Positions 1-11,747 of a stretch of 64,000 nt of DNA are shown piece after piece. Under the pieces are notes generated by a model. That model saw only the letters and a program-made list of their open reading frames with translations, was not told the origin of the DNA and did not search any database. The stretch covers positions 992,001 through 1,056,000 of the forward strand of contig JAVTLE010000007.1 of assembly GCA_033439295.1 (NCBI GenBank), read 5' to 3'. This DNA is from Deuterostichococcus epilithicus. Taxonomy: Eukaryota > Chlorophyta > Trebouxiophyceae > Prasiolales > Stichococcaceae. The translations under genes and the position numbers were made by a program. Every line of letters starts with the position of its first letter. Position 1 is the first letter of the stretch.

Positions 1-3000
1 CTGCTGCAGGCTGCCCGCCATGACTTCCCGTTTGAGAATCTGCCACTCGGTCTCAGGCGGCAGGGATGTAACAGTGGGCGGCCAGTCAGCCGCACGAGCG
101 CTTGCCCTAGGTTCCGCGTTCAATCTTTATTGCAGCACCCAGCGAGCCGAGACGCACCTCGAAGTCGCCCATGTAGCCCTCGGGAGGCGATTGCCGCAGC
201 GCGGCGTCGGGCACCCGCAGGCGTGAGGGCGACGCCATGCCGGCCGCCGCCGGCTGCGTTGGGGTCCGCTGTGCCTGTGATACGATACCGACCGTAATAT
301 TGCCGCAGCTTGGGCTCTGGCATGATGCTTCCCTGCTCCGTTCGTCGTCAAGGCCAGCACATCATCACATGTGCTGGGTCAAGGTCGACATTGGAAGCTT
401 TGTGAACAACAGCAAGGCGCTCTGAACTGTGCTAGACGCTTGCGTGTGCCTGCTTTCGCTGGCTTTGGCAGTGTAGAGCTCAGTCAGCAGGTGCCGATCC
501 GCAAAATCGACCTGCAAACAGCAGACCTGGGAGAAGGGGGACTCCTGGCCGTCGTAGAAGCTCTGGGACGACTGCGCCGAGCCGGGCTGCCCGGCCAGGG
601 GTTCACCGCTGCTGTCCCCGTGGCCGGCAGTGGGCGTCCGCAAGCCCTGCCTCAGAGGCAACGGCGGCGCGCTGCTGTCCGTGCCGTTGGCTGCTGCATC
701 ACCGGATGCTGGACCACCCGCCTGCTCATCAGAGGCTGGCTCGCTCGTCCGACCATCAGAGACCGTGCTGGCCTCCTTTGTGGGTTCGTTGCTCGGCTCC
801 AATGGTGTTTGGAAAATGACCGATGCCTGCCGCTGGCCATGGATTATTAACTCTGAAGCTGGCTCTGCGGCCGGCTCTGCAGGCTTCCTGCCGGCCAGGT
901 CTGCAGCCAGCGCTGCGGCCGGCTCTGCAGTTGCGTCTGCCAGCTGATCATGTGTCGGTGAAGAAGCTGATGCTGCAAGCCTGTCTGCGGCCGGCTCTGA
1001 ACCCGGCTCTGCTGCCAGGCTGTTGCTGCTGCCAGAATGTTCCAGGACTGCGTCTGCTTCACGGTCGACCTCTGCGCACGGCAGCGCCCGCGCCTGCACG
1101 AAGGGGCCGACGCATGTGAGGTCGTGGACATCTGGAAGATGGCCACCTGTGCACAGCCCGAAGTCCGCTGTGGTAACATTTGTTTGGGCGGCCCGCAGCC
1201 AGCTGCAAGCACGTGTTGCACATGCTTGCTTGCTGGCACGGCTGTCAGATGGTCCTATGAAGACGACTTTCGTACATGTCCAGCTGGGCGCACCGCATCG
1301 GAGGACTCGGCCTCGCTGCCAGAGACCGCACGGCTGGCCTCGCGGACTGCCGCCGGCGCGGCAACCCCGTCTTCCACGAGCGCCTCAATGCCCGCCAGCC
1401 GCATGCGGGGGGTCAGCTCGCCGGAGGCCGCATCGGAGGCCGCCTCGCCAGCGGCGCTGCCCGCGGCGGCCGGGATGGCGGTGGCCACGGGGTTGCAGGC
1501 TGCGCTCTCGCCTGCGCACCGCACAAGCTGGATAAGTGAAGAGATTGAAGCTGCTGCTCCACTTGACGCTTTTGGTGGCTACCACATGGCCAATGCTGCA
1601 GCGAGGCTTGCCTCAAAACTGTCCAGTAGCACCCACCAACAGGAGAGGTTGCGTCTGCCAGGCTGATAGTGGCGGGCGCGGCCTCTGCGGGCACGGGCGC
1701 CGTCAGTGGCGCCGGATTGGCCAGGCTCCAGGGGTGCAGCAGGTCGCCTTCCGCATTGGTGTTTGGGTGCGCAGCTGTGCCGGTCCCTGCTGCCTCTGCG
1801 CCTCCACCACTGCCGCTTCGCGCGCTGGCCGCTGCAACAGGCTCCCCTGCGGGGGCGGCGCCTTCGGCGTGCGCCTCTGCTGCGCGCGCTGCTGCAGCAG
1901 CATGCGGGCCGGCTGCACTGAGGTCGGCGCCATTCGTCTGCCGCCGTCGGGCTGGCTGCCTGCGCTGCGGCACCGCCGGCCCCGCTTTGCGGTGCAGCAG
2001 CCGCCTGCTGCGGGGACGCTTCGCCGCTGTCAGCAGCAGGCGCATCTGCCGCCTGCAGCACGGCCGATGACGCTGCATGCTGGGGGCCACCAGCCTCGCC
2101 GCTGCAGCTCTGCGGCGTCCTGGCCTCGGAGCCGCCGCCTGCCTCGGCGGCGGCGTCCGCATCCGCGGCGTCGACGGCGGCCGNACCCGCCTCGGCGAAG
2201 GACTGGTTTCTGAGGCGGCTGGCGCTGTAGGGCGTTGCCCCGCCGCCGCACGCCCCGCCGCCGCCTGGACCAGTGCTGCCGCCTTCCGGCAGCGGCGCCA
2301 CCGCGTCCTCCTCGATCCGCGGGAACTCCATGGAGTGCGCACGGCTGCCGGCGGGCGTGTGGAACACGTCCGACTGCGTGCGGCTGAAGCTGCCGGGCGT
2401 CAGCAGCGTTGGGTCCACAGGGGAGCCTGCGACCGTCGGCGTCGCCGGCGGCGATCGCTCGTAGCCGTCCTGCGGGCACCAGATGCGAATGCTATTCAGA
2501 CGCGCCTTGGCTGGCCCAGCATCCCCTGCTCTGTACAAGATGGATGTAGGGCACGAGTCCCAAAGCAGGCCCGCAGGCGGGGGCAGCCTCCCGTGTTGGG
2601 CCGGGCAGCCTTGCGGTCGCAGCCAGACAGCCAACATGGACCAATTGCGCCTACAACCGTCCCCCCTGCGCCTTCATAGTTTACGCGCCCCCACCTCGTA
2701 CAGCATGATGGGCCCTTCAACCGTGCGGCGGCCGCCAGCCAATCAGGCACGAAAGCTGTCGCACGCCACAGACCCCCGTCTCCCAGGTGCCCTCAAAAAA
2801 CACTATCAGCTGCCCACACCTCGTGCAGGATGAGGCCCTCCTGCCGCGCGGCGGCTGCTAGCGCCTCCGAGTCCACATGGCAGCGCAGGTCCTCCACTGC
2901 GTCGTCCGCCGCATGCTTCAGCTGCTCCACTTCCGCGGGCGCCGCCCGCCCCGACGCCACCGCCGACTCGAGCCGTGCGATGTCCTCCATTGCCTCCCGG

Positions 3001-4209
3001 ATGGCCACCACCTGTGCCGGGGCTTGCCGGAGGTGATGGGCTGGCATCGGCGGCGGCGTCAGCCAGTGAGCACATGCAAAACGCAGCCTGCTGAGTGGCG
3101 CACTGGTGGCCATTGCTGTGGGTCTCACTGGCTGCCACACTGTGCTCTGGTGCCTCTTGGGTGTGTATGGATCGGCAAGTGTGCCAGTCCCATGCTGTGC
3201 CATGTGTTCTTGAGTGGAGACAAGCCACCTCTGCAGGCGTGTCGTGCCATAGTGCAACGACACTTTGGCGGATGTGACTGACTTGGCGACGCGTCGGCGC
3301 CGCAACCTTCGGCTGGTGCAAGCAACAACTAGGCACAGCACCTGCTCGGCAGTTGCGTAAGGCGGGCGGTCGTCACCGGAAGAGTAGCCGCTGGGCGGCG
3401 ACATCATGCCGCTCAGCTGCTCCTCCGTCAGCTCTATGTCGCCTGCGCCAATGACATGCAAGCCTCTTGAATAGCACCATTCCATCATCCCGGCGCCGCC
3501 TATACGTGAGCAGCCGCCTAGTTGCAGCAGACAGCAGTGCGGTTCCACATGCAGGTATCTCCATGCATGGCAATCATCAAGCGACTGCTGACTGCAATCT
3601 GGTTTTGCAGCCGGCCTCCCAGCCAAGTACTCCGAAGCCGGACAGCTGCATCGACCAGCCACATGCGGCAGGCATGCTGGCGGACGCACCGCTGCCATCG
3701 TGGACTTCCTCGCCCAGGAAGTACGCCTCGCCCGTGCGTCCCAGGTGCATCGTGAAGCTTGCCTCCACGTCTGCAACCGTCAGCAGGCTTGTAGTGTTTG
3801 GCTGGCCCGTGTCAGGCTGGGCCTTTCACCGCACCCTTTGGTTGGCCATCTGGGTGCTGCCTCGCTGCTTCAAATGCTCAGTGCAGGCAATGGATGACGC
3901 TACTAGCTCACCATTGACGATGATCTTGACAGCCCGGTCAGTGGTGCGAGACCCAGTGTACTTGCCAAAGCGCACTGCGATCAAATCAGCCACAGCACGT
4001 CAGGCCATGGATGCTCGAAGTGCTGCAACGCGGCGCTCTGCACTGCATGACAAGGACATGCAACCTGGCACAGCAAGCCGTGGCACGGCAAGCTACCCAC
4101 CGTAAAAGGGGGACGTCTTGATGCTGCCATCGGGCTGGCGGACCGCCATGATGTCGATGGCTCCGTTCAGGTGCGGCGTCACATACGCCAGAGTGCTTCC
4201 CACGGCCAT
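1..4209 (-). CDS. Lipin / phosphatidate phosphatase (PAH), N-terminal half, partial
   Basis: Lipins are Mg-dependent phosphatidate phosphatases that make diacylglycerol at the ER. Five N-terminal exons join in phase: 4209-4101, 3974-3912, 3770-3690, 3442-3342 and 3011-2820. They rebuild the N-Lip domain: NGAIDIMAVRQPDGS, then SPFYVRFGK across the first junction, then IIVNDVEASF and LGRTGEAYFLGEEV across the third, all close to plant lipin. Downstream (about 2490-365, extending to about 130) the frame is long, low-complexity and Ala/Ser/Glu/Pro-rich, as expected for the disordered middle of lipins, but its splice pattern is not resolved. An N at 2184 lies in this part. The catalytic HAD domain (DxDxT) is not visible and should lie beyond the left edge. 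The start at 4209 (MAVGSTLAY) is chosen because the N-Lip motif begins there; a longer open frame continues to 4317. The identity is secure and the middle exons are not. Confidence 0.82.
365..1099 (-). repeat. Ala/Glu/Pro-rich disordered segment of the lipin-like gene with short degenerate DNA repeats
   Basis: The minus frame is open over 244 codons and dominated by Ala, Glu, Pro and Ser (for example AAEPGSEPAADRL, GRKPAEPAAEPASEL). Between about 850 and 1020 the DNA repeats variants of GGCTCTGC/GCCGGCTCTGC. This looks like codon-level slippage expansion inside the non-conserved linker of lipin. The exon probably ends after ESPFSQ at a GT donor near 530. Confidence 0.5.
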
Positions 4210-5055
4210 GCCCGCCGCGAACGTGCCGCTCTGCACGTGGAGTTCGAAGGGCGGTACGAGGCAAGTCTGGTGCGGAGCTGACGGGGGTGGTGGTGCCTGG
4301 TGAAGGGTGACATGCACGCTGTACTACTTCACTGTGCGTGGCAAGGTTTGTGTTTGAAGACGACGAGTGACGCTTCCTTCGCCGACCTTGATAGCGCTGG
4401 CAGCCCTCCCGGCTCTTCCTGCCATAGTGGCACTGTCGGCGCTCTGCTGCCGCACAGGCACAGCGGCTTCTGCCTCCGCCATGGCAGTGCGTCGGGACGG
4501 CAGTCTGGTGCTAGAAACGGGACGAATAAGCCATAAAATTTTGCAACGTCCCTCTTCACGCGGACCGCTAACTTACACGACTAGACAGGCGTTGTTCCTT
4601 GTGAGGTGATCTGTCGTCATCGTGCGAAAAAGATGTGCGCCATGTGCATGTCGTTCTGTGCCATCACGCAAGAGATGCGACCCTGCATCTTCAGCTTTGT
4701 ATTTTCGATTCGGACGAATCAGGGCGTGAACTGCCATATGGGCGTGAACTCCAAGGCATCTGTGGGTGGTGACTGTGCCTGAAGACACACCAACTGCTGA
4801 GTCACCTGCCGTAACCTTAGAAACCCTGATGGCGCTCAGCGGTGGGCGATGGCTCCATACCGGTGAGCGAATGTGCACCGATCCTGCAGAAGTACATCGC
4901 ACAGTCTTCGCGCACCACATCACAGCGCACCTCAGACCGACCAGATCGCTGTGACTGGGGGCCGAGCGTCAAGCAGCGGCGCTGAGCAGGCCTGTAGCAG
5001 CGTCAGATCGCGTAGCAATATGCAATGCTCTGGCTTATGCCATCCTGACACAGCC
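4210..5055. promoter_or_regulatory. Divergent intergenic region between lipin (-) and KAS I (+)
   Basis: About 850 bases with no convincing coding frame separate the starts of two lipid-synthesis genes transcribed outwards. It must hold both promoters and 5' UTRs. No core promoter motif is clear enough to place. The shared-regulation idea is inference from orientation only. Confidence 0.4.
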
Positions 5056-8000
5056 ATGATGCAGGGTCTGCGGCGCGCGGGGAGTGGCCTGAGAGGCAGC
5101 AACTCCCTCAGACAGCTGCAGCGGGGTGGTCTAGCGGCCGTTCGTGGGCGCAGAGGTGCACTGCTGGTCTGGGCCAGAATGCACATAGATGATGCATTTC
5201 CACTGTGGAGCCCGCTGTTCAGCAAGCAACTGATCCTGCATCCGATGCTGTAGTACTGTACAGCCTGATGCAGCGAAAGCGAAGCATCCGACAATGACCA
5301 GGTCGTGTCTGCACCCCTGCATGCAGAGACACTCAATGTTCTCACTGCAACGCAGGCGCACTCACATGCCAGGCAGCGGCAGCAGTCAGCAACCCCAGCC
5401 AGCGGGTGGTCATCACGGGGCAGGGCATTGCATCGTGCTTTGGCAACGACGTCGACACCTTTTATGAGAAGTGCGCTCATGTGGAAACCACAGAGATGCC
5501 CTGTGTCCTGCCAAACAGGCTGCGTTCTTTCTGCAATTCAAGTCGGACAATCCGATGAATACCTGAGACCGGATTGATTCAAATCTGCATCCTTGCAGGC
5601 TGCTCTCCGGCACCAGCGGCGTGGGTCTCATTGACCGCTTTGACGCATCAAGCTTCCCCACGAAGTTTGCGGCGCAGATCAGGAACTTTGACAGCGAGGG
5701 GTGAGCACCTGGTGCCCGGCTGGTCATTGGCACCTGCACCTTTTGCAGTTTGTAACGTCATTGCACCTCTCTGAGCGCCGGCTGCATGCGTGCGCCTCAG
5801 TAGCCGGAGCCTGTGCGCTGCTGCGCTGCAGGCTTGTCGACAAGAAGAACTTGCGGCGATATGACAATTGTCTCACCTACACGCTGGTCAGCTCAAAGAA
5901 GGCGCTGAAGGAGGCAGGCCTCGACAAGGAGGTGGGCAGCTGCACTCAGTTTCTTCCACATTTGCTGGCCTCATCTGCATACCGACAATCGGGGGGACAA
6001 TCCGATGCGCCAGCTCAAACTGAGTGGCATCTGCGCCTGCGGAGAGGACAGACAACATCATGCGAATTGCTCCTTCTCCGCTTGCCAGGCGCCTGGCAGC
6101 ATGGCAGGGCCCTGGCCAATTGTTGCTGAATCCGGATCTGAATCGCGTGCCCCGTAAATTGTGACAGTGACAAATTCGAGCGGCGCTCCTGCTGCGAACC
6201 CCTGCATGACAGGGCTAATGAGGAACGACTGTCGCTCTTGAGGTTCTGCAAAACCCTGAACACGCGGTGCTCCTTGTTTTGAACCCCGCTTTCCATTCCG
6301 CGACGAAGCGGGACAGCCCGGAGGCGCACGAGGGGCTGGACAAGGCGCGGTCAAAGTCCTGCAAAGTCCTCAACACACAGCGCTCCTTCTCTGGTCCCTG
6401 CATGACGCCAGATTCCGCCCTCAAACCCTGCAGGACAGCCCGGAGGCGTACGAGGCGCTGGACAAGGCGCGGGTGGGCGTGCTGGTGGGCACCGGCATGG
6501 GCGGGCTGCAGGTGTTCCAAGACGGCGTGCAGAACCTGGTGGAGAAGGGGCACCGCAAAATCAGCCCCTTCTTCATCCCCTACGCCATCACCAACATGTG
6601 CGTGCCTCCGAAGTTCTCGGTGCAGCGATGGAGATGGATGCATGCAGCTGTTCAGGTGCCCAGAGATAGGCACCTGCCGCAGGGTCAGTGGGGTTGACGG
6701 AACATGCAGAACATGCACCCGTGCCTCCTCTGCAGCGGACCCTCCCAACTGCTTCCAGGGACGGGTGCACTCGCGGGGTTGGGTGGGTCTCCGGCACCAA
6801 GCCGCTCATCGTTGCAAGCCCTGAACTGGGCCCGGCACCCTAGGCTGGAAAACCCTTATGGCGAACCCCTCGTTGCTGAAGGGGCGGCGCGCTGGTGGGC
6901 ATGGAGTATGGCTTCATGGGGCCCAACTATTCCATCTCCACGGCCTGCGCGACGGCCAACTACTGCTTCGTGACGGCGGCAAATCACATCCGGCGGGGCG
7001 ACGCAGACGTCATCCTCGCCGGCGGCAGCGAGGCGCCCATCATCCCCGTTGGCCTCGGCGGCTTCGTCGCCTGCAGGTGCGGCCGAGGAGTCTTGAGTCT
7101 TGTGCCGCCGCTGAAACCGACCTTCGGGGATGGGGGGAGGGGAGGACAGGGCGAGGGCGCAGGGCAATGGGAAGTGTGATGCGCTGCCCCCTCCTGCAGC
7201 GTTGCCGCCCTGCTGGCCGGCCAAGGCAACTCTGCAGCATTATCGCACCTCAGCACCCATTTGCGATGGACCCGAGCCCTGCGCCTCCCTCCGTGCAGGG
7301 CGCTGTCCTCGCGCAATGACGAGCCGGAGAAGGCGTCGCGGCCGTGGGACAAGAACCGCGACGGTTTCGTGATGGGCGAGGGCGCCGGCGTGCTGTGCAT
7401 GGAGTCGCTGGAGCACGCGCAGGCGCGCGGCGCCAACATCCTGTGCGAGTACCTGGGCGGCGCCACCAATTGCGACGCCTACCACATGACGGTGCGGAAG
7501 CTGTTTGCTTGAGCAGCACTCGGCTGCCGCTCGCAGTGGGCATGCCAGCGCGCCCCAGGCATCCTGGCTTGGACGTCGCATCGCGGCGGCCTCTCTGGCT
7601 GGCGCAGACTCGCCGTGGGGGGGTGNATGCGCGTGACTGTCGTTGCCTGCCTGCGTCTGCAACCACCTTGTCGTCCAGAGGCTGTGCGGCCAGCTGCTGA
7701 CCTGGCAAAACGCATCGCCTGCTGCAGGACCCGCGCGCTGACGGCCTGGGTGTGTCCGGCTGCATCGAGCTGGCGCTGAAGGACGCGAAGATTGACCGCG
7801 ACCAGGTGTGGCTGCTGCTGCTGCTTCCCACATGTTCTTCATTCTGCTCTGCCCTGTCATTGAATTGAGCCATTCGTCTTCTGTGATGGCACTGGCATAC
7901 GCAGGCCGATCTCAGCACACGCAGGGGCTTCGGCATGCCGTAGCGCTCTTTAAGCAGCCGCTTACAGCTGGACAAGCGTGCCACTGGACGCCCCTGACTG

Positions 8001-8612
8001 GGCACGCACGCTGAGGTTCATGCCTGCCCCGCGGCGCAGGTCAACTACATCAACGCGCACGCAACGAGCACGCTGGTGGGCGACGTGGCGGAGGTCAAGG
8101 CCGTGAAGCAGGTGTTCTCCGACTGGAGCAACATCAAGATGAACGGCACTAAGTCCATGATCGGGCACTGCCTCGGCGCCGCCGGCGGCCTGGAGGCCGT
8201 CGCCACCATCCAGGCTATCCGCACTGGCTGGGTGCACCCCACCATCAACCAGGCGCGTCTTGTTGCTGCACTGGCACGGAGCATTTGCCCTCTTGAACAT
8301 GCTAAAAATGTTCAGGGCGGGGTGCAGCAGCAGCTGACAGGGGGGGGAGTCCAACTCGGCCAACCTTTAGTGCAGAGGACGTTGCGACCATGAATCGACG
8401 CACGGAACCCTTTGCATCCTGCTGCAAGTCAGCTCTTCAGGGGCCTTACTTGAGTTTGACATCCGCTGCAGGGCGACCTGGTGGACGAGGTGGCGGACAT
8501 CGACACGGTGCCCAACGAGAAGAAGCAGCACGACATCACAGCCGCCATCTCGAACTCCTTCGGCTTTGGCGGCCACAACTCCAGCGTCGTCTTTGCGCCC
8601 TTCAAGGAGTGA
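5056..8612 (+). CDS. Beta-ketoacyl-ACP synthase I (KAS I), plastid
   Basis: Condensing enzyme of plastid type II fatty-acid synthesis, elongating acyl-ACP with malonyl-ACP. Ten exons: 5056-5155, 5386-5470, 5599-5700, 5832-5931, 6434-6597, 6882-7076, 7299-7491, 7728-7805, 8040-8252 and 8472-8612. They sum to 1371 nt (456 aa), normal for the family. Exon 1 is Arg/Ser-rich ([18 protein letters not shown]), a plausible transit peptide. The active-site Cys is in SISTACAT, the first His in [10 protein letters not shown], the Lys in GTKSMIGH and the second His in [10 protein letters not shown]. Residue choices such as [10 protein letters not shown] and [10 protein letters not shown] favour KAS I over KAS II. 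Intron 9 has a GC donor (CAG|GCGCGT). An N at 7626 is intronic. Intron 4 holds a copy of the start of exon 5. Confidence 0.93.
6245..6472 (+). repeat. Tandem duplication covering the end of KAS I intron 4 and the start of exon 5
   Basis: Positions 6311-6349 match the first 39 bases of exon 5 (6434-6472) at 37 of 39 sites. The preceding stretch (TGCAAAACCCTGAACACGCG near 6246) has a diverged counterpart at about 6359. The period is about 115-123 bases. The upstream copy lacks a good acceptor and is followed by TCAAAG instead of GTGGGC, so it is probably not used as an exon. Confidence 0.75.
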
Positions 8613-9197
8613 AGCCTGCCGCCGCTCGAATGCTTGCTGAGCGCACTCTGCAGAGATCGTCACGGCAGGGATGTGAGACTAGTAGCAGGGGGATGAACGA
8701 GATGGGCCTGGCCAAGCCCGTGTTGACCTACCTAATGACAGGGAGCTGGCAGCAGCTCGGACGGTTACTTGTACTATGGAAATGTCCTGCCCAGCTCTGC
8801 CAACGGATTGGGCCTTGCGGAAGAGCAGTGACATAGAGGCGGGCAGCGAGTGTGTTGCAATATGAATTGTGTGCGAGCCGAGAGAGCATTTCGATTTGGA
8901 GTGGCCGCAGAACTGACCAGAACTGTCAAACGAGTAGTCAGCCAGCACACCCGTCGTTACAAGGCACCTCATGAACATGCAGGCTCAAGCAGGGGCCGCA
9001 TCAGATCGATGTCTCACGCTGAGGGGAGACACAATCATGTGCCGGCAGTGGCAAATCCATTGCGGGGCACCCAGAACTGTGCCCGCTGGTCTTCGTAGCC
9101 CTGTGGATGTGAAAAATATGCTTTGAACAGCAGCAAGCGAGCTCGAACATAAGCTTCCCACCAATGACACAATTTGTAGAGGCGGGACCTTCAAAAG
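8613..9197. other. Convergent 3' intergenic region, KAS I / Nudix
   Basis: No gene is seen. It contains both 3' UTRs. A TGTAA (poly(A) signal type) on the minus strand lies at 8961-8957, about 240 bases past the Nudix stop; none is obvious just after the KAS I stop. Confidence 0.4.
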
Positions 9198-10588
9198 TCA
9201 CGCCCGCACCGGTTTCCTGAGGGTGACGGTGTGCACGTCCTGGGGGTCCACAGGCGCCGGCGCCCTCGCACGCTGCTTCATGTCGTCGAACAGCTTCGCA
9301 TACTGCATGCAGTGTGGATCATGTCAACAGACCAGGGCTGCCATGCAGCCGCAGGATATGGCGAAGTCAAGAGGATGCTCGCCGCTGTCTACCATACAGC
9401 TGGAGCTCACAAGGCATCCGCAATGTCACCTTCTCATCAAACTCCATGGGCACGAAGAGGGGATCGCGCCGCTTGCAGCAGTCCAGCAGGGCGTCGATGC
9501 CGATGTACCGCAGCGCTGACACCTCGCTGGCCTGCACTGCCATGACAAGCATTGACTGGCAGAAACAGGGGCGTGTTGTGATGTAGTTCGAGCACAGGCA
9601 GTGCCTCGTCGATCCTTCACCTGACATGTGCGTGCTTTTCGAGCAGAATGTGGTCTTGCCTGTAGCTCGAAGGCGTCAAGGGAGACGCGGTCCAGCAGCG
9701 TGACCAGGTAGACGTTGATGTGCTCATTGTTCACAAACGTGCCGTCGTTGATGACTGATTGGTGGACGGTGTCAAATGCATGCTCAAAGGCCTGCATGCC
9801 AACACACTTCTGTCAATATTCGGTGCTCTCACGGCAAAGGCCGGTCAGCACCCTAGAGGTGCAGAGCACCAACAGCTTCTTAGAAGTTTGCAGGTACCTC
9901 CGCGGGCAGCATCAGCCCAATCTCCTCTGCTGTTTCCCGGACTGCTGTGGGCAGCGGCTCGTCTCCGGCAGACACGTGACCCGCACATGAAATGTCAAAC
10001 AAACCGGCCCAGCTGTCCTTATTCGCCGCTCGTTTCTGCATCGACATTGAGTCCTACAGTGAGTCCTACATTCAGTGCCGCGAGCTTGATTGCACAACCA
10101 GCGTGCGGCCCTGTGCATGAACACTTCACAGGACACCAATCAGGCGACATCGGCGCTACATGCGACCTGCCTGCAGGATCAGCTCCGCCGTCGGCTGGCA
10201 GAAGACCCACACGTGTACCGCGCGGTGCCTGTAGGAACTTGAAGCCGTCTCTCGCACGATGTCTGAAATGCAGTACCATTCCAAGCTGGTTCTTGCAGCA
10301 GCACGCACCAGTCGCCGTCGCGGTGGACCGCGCTGCGCGGCTTGGAACGACCTGCGCATGCATCAGCAACCGTCACGATTTTCCCCATCATGATCACGTA
10401 TACCACTCAGTGAGACAGTAGGCAGCATGGCGGAGGCGCATGCAGCGTGTTGGGATACTGAAACGTGAATATCACAACATCGGCCGTCCACCTGTCTTCT
10501 CGCCGTCAGGGTGCAGCACGTCAAACAGCTCCTCTTGTGCCCGTGCTGTGCCGTTTTCAAGCTCAATCTTCTGCACGGGCTCGGCCAT
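9198..10588 (-). CDS. Nudix hydrolase, plant NUDT3 N-terminal-domain type
   Basis: Seven exons: 10588-10492, 10351-10309, 10228-10171, 10035-9898, 9791-9660, 9531-9430 and 9302-9198. They sum to 675 nt (224 aa). Landmarks in order: FDVLHPDGEKTG, SAVHRDGDWHRAVHVW, KDSWAGLFDISCAGHVSAGD, the Nudix core RETAEEIG, NDGTFVNNEHINVYLVTLL, EVSALRYIGIDALL and YAKLFDDMKQR. This follows the Nudix half of plant NUDT3 (isopentenyl-diphosphate/nucleoside-diphosphate type). In plants that domain is fused to dipeptidyl peptidase III; here the stop follows directly, so the domain stands alone. The first Glu of the Nudix box is replaced by Asp-like spacing (AGDEP), as in NUDT3 relatives. Introns 3 and 5 have GC donors (CAG|GCAGGT, CAG|GCAAGA). 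The substrate cannot be read from sequence. Confidence 0.9.
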
Positions 10589-10892
10589 GCATACCCCGAT
10601 AGATTCAAGCCGATCAGCAGCCTTTCCAGCGCGAGTGTCGCAGTGGGTCTCAAGCAAGCTGACGAAGGTAGCCTCGCATCCGCAGGCGTGCAAATGAAAT
10701 GCTGCACCTGCAACGCACCTTGTTGGGAGATCCGCACCCCCTGATGAAGGATGCGGGGGTGCGTAACACTGAACTCTGGAGTTCCAAGGCGCTCCTGGGA
10801 CGGCCGCTGTCCCACTGTTCGGATTCGAACGGCGCTTAATCTGCAAGTGAGACACCATCGAAGTTCCTGGTGCGTTCGACGAGAGCCGCCCG

Positions 10893-11747
10893 GTGGTCTG
10901 TGCGTGTCGGATCGCACGGCAGTACCGGCGTTGGCGACGTTTGCGACAGGTGGGTCACCGGTCAATCGCTGCGCTTCTCCGGAAGAATTTTTCCCACTGT
11001 TTTCCTGTCGCAATTTGCAGGTTCAACACTCAGGATCGCATCCCGCTGACCAAGCAATACGTTCCTGCAGTGTCGTCGGCCAAACAATCACAGTCGCTTG
11101 CACCAGATTATGTTCAAAACGATAATCTATCCTTCAACCTCGCAGGCTGCAATCCTACGGTTTTGGCTCAGAGCCAGATATTCGGCCGCTCCAGCTTTGC
11201 CGCGGGCAGTCTTCACTTTGGCCCGCAGTGCCGCAATGTGCGACGCCTGCGGCCAACCATCACCTGCCGCTCGTCCGACTACGAAGTGACAAAGAAGCTG
11301 CATGAAATGGTCAGCAGCGTCGACTCGGAGGCCGAAGCTGCGGCGCCTCGCTTTGTCGTCGTTGACAAGCTCGGCAATGCCCCGCCACCGGCCGCGGCGG
11401 CCAAGGGCGGACAGCAGAGCGCGCCTGCTGCCGGAGGACGTGAAGGCGACGAGCACGCCAGCTTGAGGGAGCAGGCGGATGGCAAGAATCCAAATGCTGC
11501 CAAGCCTGCGCAACAGCGAATGCCTGCAATGATGTGGCGGCGGGCTGCCGCCAGGATCTGCATGGCAACAATGTACCTCATCACCGCCATGTGGGGCGTG
11601 CTCGCCCTTGAGGCGGCAAGCTGGCCTGCGCTGGGCCAGCTTGCCATGCAAGCCTTCAGACGTGTGGCTCTGCACGGCGGCGGCTTCATCTGGGGTTTCA
11701 TCGCTGGCGCCTGGCTGCTGCACTTCCGCCACACCCTGCTGCGATGA
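10893..11747 (+). CDS. Small two-helix membrane protein, probably organellar; 5' end uncertain
   Basis: I do not recognise the family. The frame is open from 10893 to the stop at 11747. A strong acceptor-like tract ends near 11022 and another near 11146, so the true first exon may differ. The certain part runs from about 11148: a Ser/Arg-rich stretch that could be a targeting sequence (GRSSFAAGS, NVRRLRPTITCRSS), an acidic Ala-rich middle, then two hydrophobic segments near the C-terminus (CMATMYLITAMWGVLALEA and GGGFIWGFIAGAWLLHF) ending in RHTLLR. It starts head to head with the Nudix gene. Confidence 0.55.
   Translation: MVCACRIARQYRRWRRLRQVGHRSIAALLRKNFSHCFPVAICRFNTQDRIPLTKQYVPAVSSAKQSQSLAPDYVQNDNLSFNLAGCNPTVLAQSQIFGRSSFAAGSLHFGPQCRNVRRLRPTITCRSSDYEVTKKLHEMVSSVDSEAEAAAPRFVVVDKLGNAPPPAAAAKGGQQSAPAAGGREGDEHASLREQADGKNPNAAKPAQQRMPAMMWRRAAARICMATMYLITAMWGVLALEAASWPALGQLAMQAFRRVALHGGGFIWGFIAGAWLLHFRHTLLR

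Noticed and set aside
6311-6349. Alternative KAS I exon in intron 4
   Set aside because: The copy is followed by non-conserved sequence, lacks a good acceptor, and inclusion would duplicate residues that KAS I does not have.
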